64,000 bases of DNA from Scedosporium boydii (taxonomy: Eukaryota; Ascomycota; Sordariomycetes; Microascales; Microascaceae). The translations under genes were made by a program, and so were the position numbers. How positions within the stretch are numbered: the stretch's first letter is position 1; the number at the start of each line of letters is the position of its first letter. The DNA is taken from the NCBI GenBank assembly GCA_002221725.1, contig NJFT01000198.1:1-64000 (forward strand), given 5' to 3'. Below, one piece after another: positions 18,151 through 30,107 of the stretch. A model generated the notes under the pieces. The model did not search any database and was not told the origin of the DNA. It was given only the letters and a program-made list of their open reading frames with translations.

Positions 18151-20805
18151 GACTGTAGCATGGCTTGGTGTTCTATTTGGGGGAGAGTAGTGTGTGTTTG
18201 CGTGCTTGGGCGTGTGTCTTGGTTTGGATAACACTGTCTGTCCTACTTGTTTGTTGTTAAACATGGTAACTCGAAACAGTGCTGGCATGGGACGTTAGCC
18301 GCCACTGCACACAAACGATAACCGCTGAACTATTTGGACATCAAAAATCATTGGTATAGATGTGAGAATGATTTTATCTGGACTGTCCTCCAACCATGTT
18401 CAACACAGCGCCCTGTATCGATGCGAACTTGCTCACGTCAGGACTATACCCTCTTCCACCTCTTCCCTTTACTTCAAGGATCTCTAGGCCCCCTTAGCAG
18501 CCACGGGTTGAATCCTTGGGCTGCATCAACGATACAGAGTCCGTCGTAGCGTATACCGACAGATGGCGCTCAGACACCTCCTACTTTTAAAGACCGCAGT
18601 ACCCTACTAATTGGATATTTCGGCGTTCGTGTGAGGCTGCGAGAGCTATATATATTTTAGGGGCCGAGACGTGACGCGCCAGCGCAAGTTATAATGGCAA
18701 GAAACCATCTTAGCCAAGATGGCTCGGCGCGGATCCAGTCCCACCATTGCTAAGTAGTAGTTGTTGATGCCGGTTAGAGCTCGGTCCTGGCTGGGAACAA
18801 AGCCTGTAGTTCCATCAATGTGCCTAGTTTTTCCAGAAGGCAATCTTCTCCCCGCATCGGCCTAGCAAGTCTATAATGCAAGATGCCATTGCTTAGGGCA
18901 CCGCCAAGCCCGACTGAGTCCGATCCCAATTGTCGCAAACGGGGTCTGCACTATCCACGAGCGCTGTTTTCAACGCAGAGCGCGGAGGGGGCTTGTGGCA
19001 CCAGCGGGTCGCCCATGCCGAACCATTAGCGTAGCGGACATGAATGGCTATAAGTGTCATGGGCATCCTGGGCCGTAGAGTATATAGAACCCAGGCTACC
19101 TTCTGCATCATAGTCGTGAAGAAAGAAACAAAGACTATCGCCGTCGAATTGGGCAACCAGTGTTAGAGGGCACTTCATGTACCTTCATCGAGAAGAAGGC
19201 GGTAAGTTTAGGGCAGGACGACTGTCTCAGCGCTTAGGCGAGCCCTCTTAGAGCTATTTTATAAAATTATCTACTCGTATAATATAGATGGGAGGTAAGG
19301 AGTATCCTCATTGTCATGAAAGTTGGTGGATCATCGACTGGTTCAAGCACTTGTTGGTCTGGATTCAGACCCTCGGCTGCCTCACGCATTCATCTGTGGC
19401 GTGCCTGAGCCAAGTTTTGAACATTTCTAGGTTGGGGTCGACGATTACTTCTCCGGCCCCAGATAATAACGCCTGCCAATGATGTACGAGGTGTCGATGA
19501 TGTCGAATAATAGCTCTTCAGAAAGCCCCATTGGACGTCGAGCTGTTTGCGTTGTAGTTCCCGATATTATATTATCTAAAGCCGGGGAAATTATGGGAGT
19601 GATTATATATAAGATTGGAGGCAATGGACAGTCCCCAAGTTCACCGATACCGAAAGCCGCTAGAGCATATCGTGTTCAAGCCAAGGTTGAAAGAGAATTC
19701 TTCAAGTTTAGCATACAGTTTTCGTGATCCGTGTCAGAGCTTTTGAGTTCGGCTGCCTGACAATCCGATAATCGCTCCGTTTCACGTTACTAACTCAGAC
19801 AGAATAATTCTGCAAGTATTACCCGTTGTGAAGAACACGGGCGTCCTCGAGTCTCGAAATTCTGATCCAAAGAATGATACACGTTCTGACAGCAAGCTAT
19901 GGCGATTTGTGTCTATATTATTCGTCGCTCACCGTTCCTATGTGACAGTGGCAAAGCGAGGCTAGTTCCGACACCATCGCCTTCATTGGAATCCTTGGCG
20001 CAAATATATAGCCCACGTTTGTTGTAGAAAGAGATGCATCGGGTTGGTTCGTGAAGCGGGTCCCCTTGGTGGTTCCCATGAGCTCCATTGAATACCGCGT
20101 TAACGTAAAACGGATACCACGAACCGACCTATAAAAAGAGCCCCGAGGTAAGTTCACATCCGAGGGTTGGCGGCTTTATCAGGGGATAAAAAAATCATAT
20201 CAACAGAACAAGCATGACGCAAGGCTCTTGGCCGTGCGTGCCGAGACTTACCTGGATGCCATTATTGCCGTAGACACTCGCCGGGCGCTCCAAGGGTCTG
20301 CTGCGTTGATTAAATATATAAATTTTCTTCGCCTTGAAATCCAATAAATCAATGTGTCCTCACCCCAGATGGGGTGGTGAGCTGGTGGTGGAGACAGCCT
20401 TACTATAAGGGCGTTGGGCCTGTTTTCACTCTAGCCCTGGGCTATATGATTCGTCTTGGTGACCGCCGCTCATAGTGCTTATGCCAAATGGATAGATCTC
20501 GTGATGTTAATATTAGTTCATTGCTGGGAAGAAAAAGAAGAAAAAAAAAAAAAAAAAAAAACGAAGAAAAACGAAGAAAAACGGAAGGGCTATCTACCTA
20601 TAGATATTGGAGGGACGGACTAGAGGGGTCAAGCCTAGGGGACATGTTTCCAGATTATATACTCGACGGGCGAGCAGTCGCGTCTGTTACCTCTGGATTG
20701 AAAGAACAGAAGGCTCAGACTGTAGACTGTCGGTCTTGTAATTCGACTATTGGGCGACTAATCGACGGGACCGAACGTGACGGGTTCCGGCAGTCAAGGC
20801 TTAGA
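18151..20805. other. Gene-poor region, no intact gene recognised
   Basis: Only short open frames with no family text. The interval contains many TATATA-type and AT-rich stretches, and an A-rich tract at about 20530-20585 (a run of about 20 A followed by two ACGAAGAAAA units), which could be the tail of a retroposed element. Possibly decayed repeats. Confidence 0.45.
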
Positions 20806-21480
20806 TCAAGATCCAGACGATAGAATGGCAACAGGGGTGTTGTCCCGTCTACTCATTGTATTGGAGACGGACGTCTTCGCCGAGTAGAAAACTTTAACGT
20901 TCAAGAGCGGGGTGAAGAACGCTACGGCTTCTGTATAGACATGCGAGATGACATTATTGAGCACAATAGCCAAAGTCGGGAGGAAATAAACTTCCTCGCC
21001 GCCGCCGCCTTTCGCACCAATGCCAGAGCCGCCATATATATCAACATCAGGGAGGTGAAAGCTTTGCCCGTACCTACGCCGTTTGCCAGTAGGGACCCTT
21101 TGATCGGCCCTTGCTCCATGTGGAGCACCCATGCCACGTCGGCGAGTTGGTGGGGCTTCAGCTGGGACGAGGGCAGACTCAGGCTGGGAGCCAGAAGCTG
21201 CCAATTCGGGATGTCCGCAAGGGCTGCCCCCGCTTCGAGGTCGTCGTTGGATGGCGTTTGGCCCATTACAGAGGAGCGCATGAAGGCCCCTTGCATTCTC
21301 CCGACTCTCTGCAATGTGTATAGTCTATAGTGCTTCTTAAATAGCTTATCACTGAAACCCTTCGTAGTGTCCAAGAGAGCTGGAGCTGTGAGCAGCTCTT
21401 TTGCTACTAGTCAGTTCTTCAAGAGCGGAGTCCTCATAGCATATGGCTTGTAGGTATATAAGTAGTTCTCATCATCGATG
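20806..21480 (-). pseudogene. SNF2-like helicase relic, N-terminal ATPase part (copy A)
   Basis: The minus-strand translation contains SSVMGQTPSNDDLEAG, then SQLKPHQLADVAWVLHMEQG and GSLLANGVGTGKAFTSLMLI. This is the start of an SNF2-family ATPase: a Q-motif-like LKPHQ block followed by Walker A, here GVGTGKA where GxGKT/S is expected. The frame stops soon after motif I and nothing of motifs II-VI follows in frame, so it is a fragment. The same text recurs at 33772-34453 and, more weakly, at 35578-35886. Such SNF2-like proteins form large decayed families in some ascomycetes. Confidence 0.6.
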
Positions 21481-22886
21481 TCAGTTCGGCGAAGATGTCA
21501 GCCATACGTTTAGTATTGTCATTATGACACGTATCCCGCACTTGCGGCTGGCTCGCTTAGGTTTGGATGAAGCTCCGTTAGACATAATAACGTACTGAAT
21601 GTGTCGAAGAAACAACAGGAACGAAACGCCAGGCATGACACAATGGATCAAGTAGAAAGGAAAAGAACGCGCCAAGGCGGTCTGTTATCTCTCTTGCCCA
21701 GGCGTCTTTGTTTCTACAGCACCCAGCTCGTCAAGCTTGGTAGGGCGCGGCTGTTACGCGGTAAAGGTAGTGCTCAAGAAACAAGCTTTGCTCCAGCTAA
21801 GCCTAAAACCGGCAAACGAAGTCCTAGTCGTGAGCAATGGCTATGGCTATGTGGACGGACGGGAGCAAAGGAGAGATGGCCCAATATTTAGCGGCGGCGA
21901 CTCTGAACCCGTCTTCATAGCTCTGAACTCATGCAGGAAGTTACTGCCTAACTAAGTACTGAAGGAGATCATCTGACTGGGACTTGACGGCGTAGGTAAG
22001 TTCTTCCTGGAGATAGACGGCGGAGTATGGGGGTGGGCGGGGGTGGTGGATATTACGCCTAAACCGAGTTTACGCTGTACAGAAGGAGCTTGCCGGATAA
22101 GACTGCGAATCGATTTGTCGTTTCATGATGGTGAAGATGACTCGGAAGGTGTTGGGATACGGATTGAAGCTAGGGATCCAAGGCAAGGTATCAAATCGTT
22201 CATTGGTGCTTCTTTATACAATTGTTCCTCCGGTGGCTTCGTCATACCGCCGTGAAGATCTGGACAATCAAGTACAATTCTCGATTGTCCTCCCACACCA
22301 CCTTTGCTTACCCGTCTTCGGGTTGGGGCATTTTATTACTTGCCCACGGGATTCCTGCATCCTAAGTCTACCTACCCTTTAGGGTCCCTTGCCATTGCTT
22401 GACAAATAACCGGCGATGTCGAGGAACGGATGAGGTGGGCTTGCACCTTGAAAGGCCAGAAGGTTCCATTAGCATAAGGATTGTCATGGGTTGCAGATTT
22501 GGCGAAGGGCTATGGAATGGCCTCTCTAACGATAGTATAGTGGCAGAAGTAGAGAGGTTAAGTGTCCCAAGGCCTAGAGCCTCCAAAGGGGCCATCATCG
22601 TGTCCGAGCAACTGACAATCTCGGCGCTCCACGAAGCCCAGAAAGGGCTGCAAAACACACAGCTCTTCTGATCAGACGCGCAGGGATATCGAAAGGGCTA
22701 GGAACCAATAAGAAGGAACTCTCTTCAGAAGACCGCAAGCGATGAAGGATAGATTTCTGCAACTCTCTTTGTGTGCATACAAGTATGAATGAATTGTCCG
22801 TCCATCCGTGAACCTACACGAAAACTCCTTAGAAGTGGGAACTCTAGGGACGCTGAGGAGCTCAAACACCAGCACTAGACCACCGA
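21481..22886. other. Gene-poor region, no gene recognised
   Basis: Short overlapping open frames only. It lies between the SNF2-like relic and the 3' end of the phosphoserine aminotransferase gene. The plus-strand frames near 21737-21955 and 22399-22671 have no recognisable text. Confidence 0.45.
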
Positions 22887-24173
22887 TTAGGAAGTCTTCC
22901 TTTGCGCCGCGAATGTCTCAATAAACTTGGCGAGCTTCTCCGCGCCCTCGAGAGGGATGGCGTTGTAATTAGAAGCACGCACACCGCCGACGGACCTGTG
23001 GCCGCGGAGTCCAGTCAACCCAAGAGCAGTAGCCTCCTTCAAGAAAATGTCCTCTGCGGAATCGCCACCTTCGATCCTAAAGCAGATGTTCATACGCGAT
23101 CGCACCGTCTTATCAGGGGTGATGCGGTAGACCTCAGGGTGCGCGTCGAGAACTGCGTAGATCAGCTCGGCCTTCTTTTCGGCTATAGCTTGCTGTCCTT
23201 GCACTTTAGGGCTCTGCTTCAGCAGCCCCTTCAACACCTGGCCTGCAATGTATACACTACAAAACACAATTAGCCCAAGTCTTTCCTTTAAGGACGGGGT
23301 TTATACTTACTCAAAGATGCTAAGTGTGTTATAGAGACTGTTGTTCTTTGCAATAGTCTCATACTCGAAGATGCGAGGAGGAATCGGCAGACCCAGCTGT
23401 CTCATTAAGGTCGGAGGAGGCTGAGATGTCGTAGGCGGTAGGAACTTCTTGTTGATTATCACCACAGTAACACCAGCAGTCCCGAGGTTCTTCTGGGCAC
23501 CAAAGAAGATAGCTGAGTATTTGTTGACTGGGATCGTCCTTGAAAGAATGTTGGAGCTCATGTCGGCCACGACAATCTGCCCATTCTCAAGGGACTTGGG
23601 AAACTCGGTGAATTCCACACCCTCGACCGTCTCGTTGTCGCAGAAATAAACGAAAGCGGCATCCTGAGAGAGGTTCCAGGTGCTCTCATCCGGAATCGTT
23701 CCATACTTGCCGTTATTCGTCTTGCGGCTATCTGCCACAACGTTGACGTGCTCCGCGCCAAAGAGTCGCTCGGCCTCAGCCGACGCCTTCTGCGACCAGC
23801 TACCGGTGATGATGTAGTCCATCTTGAGATTCTTCACGGCCGCCTCGAGCTCCGGGCCTGAGCCACCAAGCTCCTTCTGTTTGCGAGAAACCCACGCGCC
23901 AACAAAGTTGTAAGCCGTAGCGGCAAACTGGCCCGATCCGCCACCCTGCATAAAGAGTACCTCGTAATCATCGGGGATATCGAGGTAGGTCGCCAGATCA
24001 GCTTTGGCCTCGTTGATGATATTTGAAGCTAAGGCCGACCTATGGGAATGCTCAGCAATTCCCAATCCAGTCCCCTGGAAGTCGATCAGGGCCGCGGCAG
24101 CATCCTCAATTACCGAGGTAGGAAGGGCGGCTGGGCCTGCACCGAAATGTGTTATCTCTGCTCTGGAGGGCAT
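22887..24173 (-). CDS. SER1: Phosphoserine aminotransferase
   Basis: Two exons (minus strand), 24173-23311 and 23256-22887, join to 1233 bases, giving 410 residues. The enzyme converts 3-phosphohydroxypyruvate and glutamate to phosphoserine and 2-oxoglutarate, the second step of serine synthesis; it is a PLP-dependent class V aminotransferase. Diagnostic text: THFGAGPAALP at the N-terminus, FMQGGGSGQF (phosphate/PLP contact), the PLP lysine in IFFGAQKNLG (Lys228), and GLRGHRSVGGVRASNYN near the C-terminus. The 54-base intron splits an aspartate codon (SIF-D-VYIAGQ). It is the clearest housekeeping gene in the window and appears fully intact, although DNA on both sides is decayed. A TGAGTCA site upstream suggests cross-pathway (Gcn4/CPC1) control. 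Confidence 0.96.
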
Positions 24174-24357
24174 GACGTATGAGGGGTATGGAGGGGTTGA
24201 ATTGACTTGGTCAATTGAGGAGGGGTAGAAAGGGTGGATGTTCTCAGAGACGGAAAATATCGCAAATTTTGGATCATGAATGGGAAATAAAAAAAAATTT
24301 GGTTGCGATCAATATTATTTTATGGTGCGAAGATGAATAATACCCGGAGTTTAACAA

Positions 24358-24364
24358 TGAGTCA
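24358..24364. promoter_or_regulatory. Gcn4/CPC1-type site upstream of phosphoserine aminotransferase
   Basis: A perfect TGAGTCA, about 185 bases upstream of the start at 24173. A half-match TGACTC occurs near 24473. Fungal amino-acid biosynthetic genes are commonly activated through TGASTCA by Gcn4/CPC1 under amino-acid starvation, so the location is meaningful, although a 7-mer alone is weak evidence. A short inverted repeat (TTGAATTGAC/GTCAATTGAG) lies nearer the start, at about 24193-24216. Confidence 0.55.
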
Positions 24365-26439
24365 ATGATCCGCATTTGATGCATGGCAGATGAAGAACTT
24401 TCGCATTTAGAGACCGATTGCGGAGCGGCGTCGGGAATAGTAACTTGGATATGGGCTAAGCGAACATCCTGATGACTCTCACCAGAACGTGGGAAACAAG
24501 AGGGCGCCGGAAATCATGCATTTGAGTAAATGTGCGCCACCCATCACGCGGTTTCGTGCTCCGTCGACGAAGAGTCAGTCGAGCTGGAACACCCCGAGAA
24601 TAGGGAGAATAGGAAGATCTAGAGGGAACGCTGCTGTGTTGTCTCCATGGACATGTCTAGTTTACAATAGCGCGGGTAATTCAAGTAGCCCGCGCCGGGT
24701 ATGCGTAGTTTATGTTCATAGAAAGTTGGTATTCCAAGAAGCTTCAATTTAACTTTGTTGTGTGGCAGGGGTGTCTCTGCGTACTTCGAGCGTGGGATGG
24801 ACTTGGCGCGCCGGTCCGGCGGGCGAGCTGCGCGAACGATGGACGACTCTGGCATAGACTGGAGAGGTCCAGCCACACAATCCTCAGGATGTCCCAGCCA
24901 TGACACACGAAGAGGGGCAGCCAGGTAGTCCCTCACGACTGCAAATCGGCATCATCGATTGGGCCACACAAAACGAAAGCTTGAGAAAGCTGGTAAACAG
25001 TTCAAGGTTGGCTCATCTTGTCCTAAGGCAACTCCAGCGAGGTACGAAGCAAGGAATAAGGCCTGCATAAGTGTGACGTAAATCATCCCACTAGCCCACG
25101 ACTCAATCAGGGTCTCAGGGACTCGGGCTAAGGTGGGGGGTTGGGGGCATCACATCCTCAGCTGGATGCATGCATGGGGGAGGGAATTGCCCTGGAGGAA
25201 GACTTCCACGTGTGCGGTGTGACAATGGGCTGTTGTTTCGTTGCCAAGACCAAGGATTCTCGGGTGGTCAAAGATGGATGTCTGACTTCACAAATTGTAG
25301 GATGGTCAGTTAGAAATTGATGGAACCTGGGTATCAATTGAGTTAAAACTATCCTAGAGAAAGACAAACAACCCTTATTAAAGATGTTCCGATGTCCTTG
25401 GCATCCCAGCATCGGGTTCTTCGACCAACCCCAGTGACTAATCAAGCTCGCCTATTTCAGGACCAGGAAAGTTTGGGAAGAGCATTAAGGTTAAGGTTAA
25501 CAGCGAGCTCACTCAGGAGCTCTTCGAAAAGAAAAGACATAATATTAGTCTATTACAGTAAACTCATTAGCACTAAGGACTCATACACCTAAGAGATATA
25601 TTAACCTTGACTGTTCCTTGCCGTGCATTATCCTCGCGAACTCCCTTCTTAACTAAATCGTGGTTCAGGTTTACTGTTCGTCTAAGTGTGGTGTATCATA
25701 CTGCCACAGTCTCGATCCACAAGGAAGCGCAGATCAGTGACTAACGTGGATATTGTTGACAGTACTTGGAGAATTCGCCTGCATCTGAGGTTTGATGGCA
25801 ACCTGAAGCACAACTCAAATGCGAAGGTATGAGCTCCGAGCTTGTTGGCGTAGTCGCCTTCATCGGAAAGAGGCGAGACCACTTGTCGGTAGTGTATCAT
25901 GGAGCTAGGCCACCCACCGAAATCCAGTCTCAATCCTATCATGCGAAGAAGTGAACTAGACACATAGATTTTATGCAATTTGCTGTGATGCAAGTTTCGA
26001 TGGGGATATCTCCAAACGTTGACACGGAGGCAATCGTCAAAAGGGCTTGTCTGACGGAAGAGGTCCGTATCCCGCATTCTGCGTTCCGGCGGGATACACG
26101 GCCTTCAGGATACGCCGTTAATAACCAGGATTCGCTCTTAGCCCTCGGGAATCACCCAAACGATTGCCCCCTCTTCACCATCTTGCGCGGTTCATAATTA
26201 ACCCATGCCACTGACTCAATTTTCACAGAATTTCTGATGGAGTATGCCTCCTCGATATTGTCAAGATTATCCATCTCTCGACTAAACACCATCGCAATCC
26301 TTCAGCTAAATGGAGAGGAATGGCCTTTCTCAACGCCTTAGGGATCCTTTGAGTCCGACATGAGGATTATTTCTACCGCTGAAGTGACCCAAAGCCGGAA
26401 AAGGAACAAGATATGCCGCGATTTCCCTTGGGAAACATC
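24365..26439. other. Gene-poor region, no gene recognised
   Basis: No open frame has family text. This is probably a mix of upstream region and decayed repeat DNA. Neither a tRNA nor another RNA gene was found by eye. Confidence 0.45.
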
Positions 26440-26967
26440 AAAGACAAAAGACGTAAAGGACAAAAAGAAAAGAACTATATAGCGGCCTGAGTGGATAATG
26501 GCCATTCGACCTTGATTCGAAGGCATTGCAGATGAACCAAGGCGGAAACTGACTAGTCCCCCGAACCGAAGAGGAGAACATGTTTCTCTCGATGGAAGGC
26601 GGAGACCCAATATTCCATCCAGTAGTCTTTAGGTTTGTGAAGCCGGCGAGCGTCAAGGATCAAGACGTCCCGAAATTCAGGGCCACGAAGACACCTTCAT
26701 CTAACGCTTTCATAGGCTCAAGGACCTTGATAACATCGTGGAGGTTTGAACCACGAGGGCCAAGTGTTAGGGGTGTTGGCTTCTTGGGAGACAAGCAGTC
26801 GTCAAGATTATATAGAAACTGTGAAGAACAGAGGCCGCCGTATACGTCTTCACCAAGACCGAGACTTTGAATATCATTTCTAATGCCCTCAGTAATATTT
26901 CTGGCTCGTTTTTACTTGTTATAGTAACGACCGAAGCGCCAGTGCCTTTTTTGAATACATTCGTCAT
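26440..26967 (-). pseudogene. Decayed coding segment, family not recognised
   Basis: From ATG 26967 the minus strand reads MTNVFKKGTGASVVTITSKN. In a second frame it then reads SLGLGEDVYGGLCSSQFL, RGSNLHDVIKVLEPMKALDE and, after an in-frame TGA, LTLAGFTNLKTTGWNIG. The text is protein-like over about 170 codons but needs at least one frame change and one stop read-through, so it is a relic. I do not recognise the family. Confidence 0.35.
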
Positions 26968-26979
26968 GATTTGAGTTGG

Positions 26980-27246
26980 TTAAACGATACGCCAAAGGGG
27001 GAAAAAGCACAAAAAGCAAACAGGACCGATATTCCAGTGTAACTGGGCAATAATGCCTCTTGAGCAACACCTATGCATATTGAGCCCGAACGTGGAGGGG
27101 TTCATGGAAGGGACAAATATTTGACAATCGGAATCGGGATCATTGAAAAGTTCTACAGCTTGGTCTCGGTCCGGTCCCAGAGTGCTTGAACGCACGGATT
27201 CCATGTTGGACCCGACTGTCACGAGCTGACCACGTTGGAGACCCAT
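26980..27246 (-). pseudogene. SNF2-like helicase relic, C-terminal motif V part
   Basis: The minus-strand translation has DQAVELFNDPDSDCQIFVPS, then NPSTFGLNMHRCCSRGIIAQ and LHWNIG. This corresponds to helicase motif V of the SNF2 family (a reader/RNA-binding-loop segment such as FND-SDCQIFV-S followed by GLNLH). Motif VI should follow, but the frame runs into unrelated residues and a stop. Its relatives at 20806, 33772 and 35578 carry the opposite (N-terminal) end of the same kind of protein. It abuts an LTR remnant at 27217. Confidence 0.55.
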
Positions 27247-27537
27247 GGACGGTCAGTCGTGGCAGAAAGGATAAACCACGGAGTAATACGGACTAATAAG
27301 AATAGGACCGACAGGACCGATGGTCAGTCCACTACAGTCTATGGGATAGGACCGAGCCAGAGAGGAATCAATCCTCAGGAGAGCTTGGAAGGGAAACATC
27401 TATATAAACTACAGATCCTACCATGTATCTAGTTTATCTTTCAAGACTCTCCAGTAGTCAATTCAAGTACAACTACACCCTTACACTTGAATACGCACTT
27501 CTTATCAATATCTTGTGAATACTGTTACATCCTAACA
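27217..27537 (+). mobile_element. Solo LTR remnant, plus orientation
   Basis: It starts TGTCACGAGCTGACC and ends CATCCTAACA, a TG...CA pair as in retrotransposon LTRs. A TATA element (CTATATAAACTAC) lies at about 27399-27411, roughly two-thirds along. A 64-base stretch inside (27378-27441) is inverted and repeated at 27554-27617. No internal coding region adjoins it, so it would be a solo LTR. Target-site duplication was not established. Confidence 0.5.
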
Positions 27538-27617
27538 CTAGCCTGTTGACGGTAAAGACAAACTAGATACATGGTAGAACCCGTAGTTTATATAGACGTT
27601 TCCCTTCCAAGCTCTCC
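27378..27617. repeat. 64-bp inverted repeat with a 112-base spacer
   Basis: Left arm 27378-27441 and right arm 27554-27617 are near-perfect reverse complements (from GGAGAGCTTGGAAGGGAAAC to the TTATCTTT end). The few differences are mostly transitions. A transcript through here could fold into a long hairpin. It is explained by the two convergent LTRs. Confidence 0.7.
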
Positions 27618-27760
27618 ACGCGAGTCGGTCCTTGGGTCGACCGTCCGGTCGCTCGTCGAAACGACTAATCAGTCGTTTCTTGGCAAAGGCGACCACGTGA
27701 CTTGTAATCCTGCCGTGCCACACCGCTTCCTCGTAACCTGGTCGCGGCCATGTCGTGACA
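27554..27760 (-). mobile_element. Second LTR remnant, opposite orientation, truncated
   Basis: Read on the minus strand it begins TGTCACGACATGG at 27760, like the first LTR. After about 143 bases of weakly similar sequence it enters the 64-base block shared with the first LTR (27617 down to 27554), including the TATA element. Similarity ends there, so the distal end (about 95 bases) is missing or diverged. The two remnants converge, with their would-be 3' ends about 16 bases apart. Confidence 0.45.
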
Positions 27761-28907
27761 GCAGGAATGGTAAAATGGAACGTCGAAATGACTGATCAGT
27801 GGGAACAGAACCACATCAGAAAAGAAGAAGAAGAAGAAGGCTTCCAGAAATGGGAAACCAAGAAGAACTACTCCAGTGCTCAAAGGGGCACCCTGTGACA
27901 TATATCCAGCCGAAATAGGCAGCTGGACGTCACCAATCACAGATATCAGTAAAAGACCTGAATAAATGACTCAATTGAACTGATTGAACTAATGATGAAG
28001 AACCTGAACGACTGGGAACTTAAAGAAGAAGAAAAGAAGAAGAAGAAGAAAGAAAAGAAATAGTCTATGCCCCTGTTATCGTAAAGGAAGAAAGTTCTTC
28101 TGCCCTGCTCTGTGGCCTATGAGAGAACTGTACTAATTCTACTGCAGTTACCTTTTTCCCTATCTCAATACCTTTATAGGAGACGTAATCGGCGGGGGCC
28201 GGATATCCTAAGTCGTAAACTAATAATTTAAAATCTTAGATATTGTAGGAGATAATAAATAGCCCTCAGAGAATAACCGCTAAGCCAGACAGCTAAGCAG
28301 TAACAGACACGTCTACTCCTTTTTAAGTACGAGAGCACAGTGTTTCAGTAGAGGCAGCGGTCGTGTCCACGTTGATGGGACCTTTAAAGGCAACATAGGA
28401 GCACATGTGAGTTCGAAGGTCCGGTGGTGGACTGAATTCGACAGAGCCAGGACTAGGGCCACTTTCTCGATCACATGTATAATGTGTATAATGTGAATAA
28501 AGACTATTTATGTCTAGGACGAATCACTCGACATCGAATAGAACGAGCATCAATGAATGCTCTCAATGTCATTTACCTGTCCATCGATATTGCAGGGCAT
28601 GAGATACCTCGCGCTTTAGATGCGGTCGCTCTGCACCCTCGCAACACTCTTGACGTACGCACAGCTATAGACACGCGCTTTCGTTTCTCAACTTCGAAAT
28701 TGCCGTCAAGGGACCGGCGATACTATGTGAACGCTGACAGCTCAAATAATAAAACAGCATGAACAAACCAAGGACTCATGTTGCTCCACCGCTAACTACT
28801 ACATCGACTCTCGTTGCCGAACCCTATATCAGCTACAGGCTTCGCGTCCTCCTCCATGACTTCCGTCACGTCTTTAAAAACTCGCTTTCGCAGACTCGAC
28901 TATCTAA
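27761..28907. other. Gene-poor region with purine-rich tracts
   Basis: It contains GAA-type tracts at about 27821-27842 and 28025-28066. A plus-strand open frame (28475-28762) starts just after a TATAATGTG-type triplication near 28476. No family text. It may include 5' exons of the hypothetical gene that follows. Confidence 0.4.
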
Positions 28908-29366
28908 GACAACAGAACAGACACGCTTTACATCAGTTATCCCTACTTTACTGAGAGTGAGGCTACTTCCATCAAAGAAGCAATCGTGGACACGTATACT
29001 GAAAGCCAGGACCTCGCAAATGATGGTGGCAAGAGCCTGTATCTTCTCGGTGTGCAGTCAACCGTCCAAGACATGATAGAAACTCGGATGGCTAACTTTT
29101 TCAACAAGTGGAGAGCGAGTGGTGACTCCCAGCAGTGTGGCCCACATGGTTTGGCTCCAATTTACGAAGAAGTGTTCGGCATCAATCGAACTGAGCTCGA
29201 AGAAGAAGGATTCTTGAGGCGCCTAAGAAAGTTTGAACTGCGGACCGGCATGAAGGTAATATCCAATGAGGTATCCGACGGGCCGCCTTCTGAAGGGAAG
29301 GGCATGAAGGGGAACAAGGGAAACAAAGAGAAGAAGAAAGGCCGGAAGAAAGGACACCCGAACTAG
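28908..29366 (+). CDS. Hypothetical protein, 3' exon with lysine-rich tail
   Basis: The frame is open from an acceptor-like TATCTAAG (ending 28908) to the TAG at 29366 and encodes about 150 residues. It contains YFTESEATSIKEAIVDTYTE, GVQSTVQDMIETRMANFFNK, a middle LAPIYEEVFGINRTELEEEG and a charged tail rich in Gly-Lys (GNKGNKEKKKGRKKG) that could be nuclear or RNA-binding. No start codon fits upstream in this frame, so a 5' exon is missing. I recognise no family. The text is more protein-like than its surroundings. It lies on the same strand and 740 bases upstream of the NACHT gene. Confidence 0.4.
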   Translation, partial: DNRTDTLYISYPYFTESEATSIKEAIVDTYTESQDLANDGGKSLYLLGVQSTVQDMIETRMANFFNKWRASGDSQQCGPHGLAPIYEEVFGINRTELEEEGFLRRLRKFELRTGMKVISNEVSDGPPSEGKGMKGNKGNKEKKKGRKKGHPN

Positions 29367-30107
29367 ATGGGAATTACCTAGTTGCTTGGCTCAGATTCAT
29401 CACGAGGCTTTCGCCTGAATGACGTACCACCGACTACTTTGTTGCAGCTAATTCGGTTAGAGCCCTTCGTGCCTTGTCACACTCACCGGCCCTTACAATG
29501 GAAAACGCCAGAGCGAATAAGACAATCTGATCATTGACACTAGAACCGGAACCCCGGGTCTAGGCCAGTTGCTTCGAACCTTAAAAATGGAGCGCAGTGG
29601 CGCGCGGATACTCTTCAACCTCACGTTCCTTTGGTCTAAAACCGCACCCAAACCGACCTCTGCGGGCGAGCCTAAGACTCTTTATATTATTCGGCCCTCC
29701 TACGTCCTGAAGAAAATAAGACAACCAACTATGTGGAAATACGTGATAAGACACCGGTGGTTATCGCCCTATCGAAATACACAGTAACGAAGTATGCACC
29801 GAGCCTGCCCCCTCTCCTTACCAGTGCAGGGGTTAGATCTCCCCTCACGCACAACCAATCACTTTCCCCCACGTAAGCCTTACTTACGACGTACTCTCCC
29901 GTCTAACTCAAATGTGGCTTGCCTGCATCCGAATGTAAATGTAAAAACTAAATGCCCCTGTCAGTGCCCTTCAGCCCACTCCCAGCACACACTTAGTCTC
30001 AGCCTATACCCCGCCTTCAACAGACTTGGTCCCTCCTGATCTTTCTTGTCGATTCAATATCACGGAATGACCTATTCTCTGAAAGATAAAGAACAGCGAA
30101 CTTCAGG
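29367..30107. promoter_or_regulatory. Intergenic region upstream of the NACHT gene
   Basis: No coding text is recognised. It includes pyrimidine-rich stretches (about 29800-30050) directly before the start at 30108, as often seen in fungal core promoters. Confidence 0.4.
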
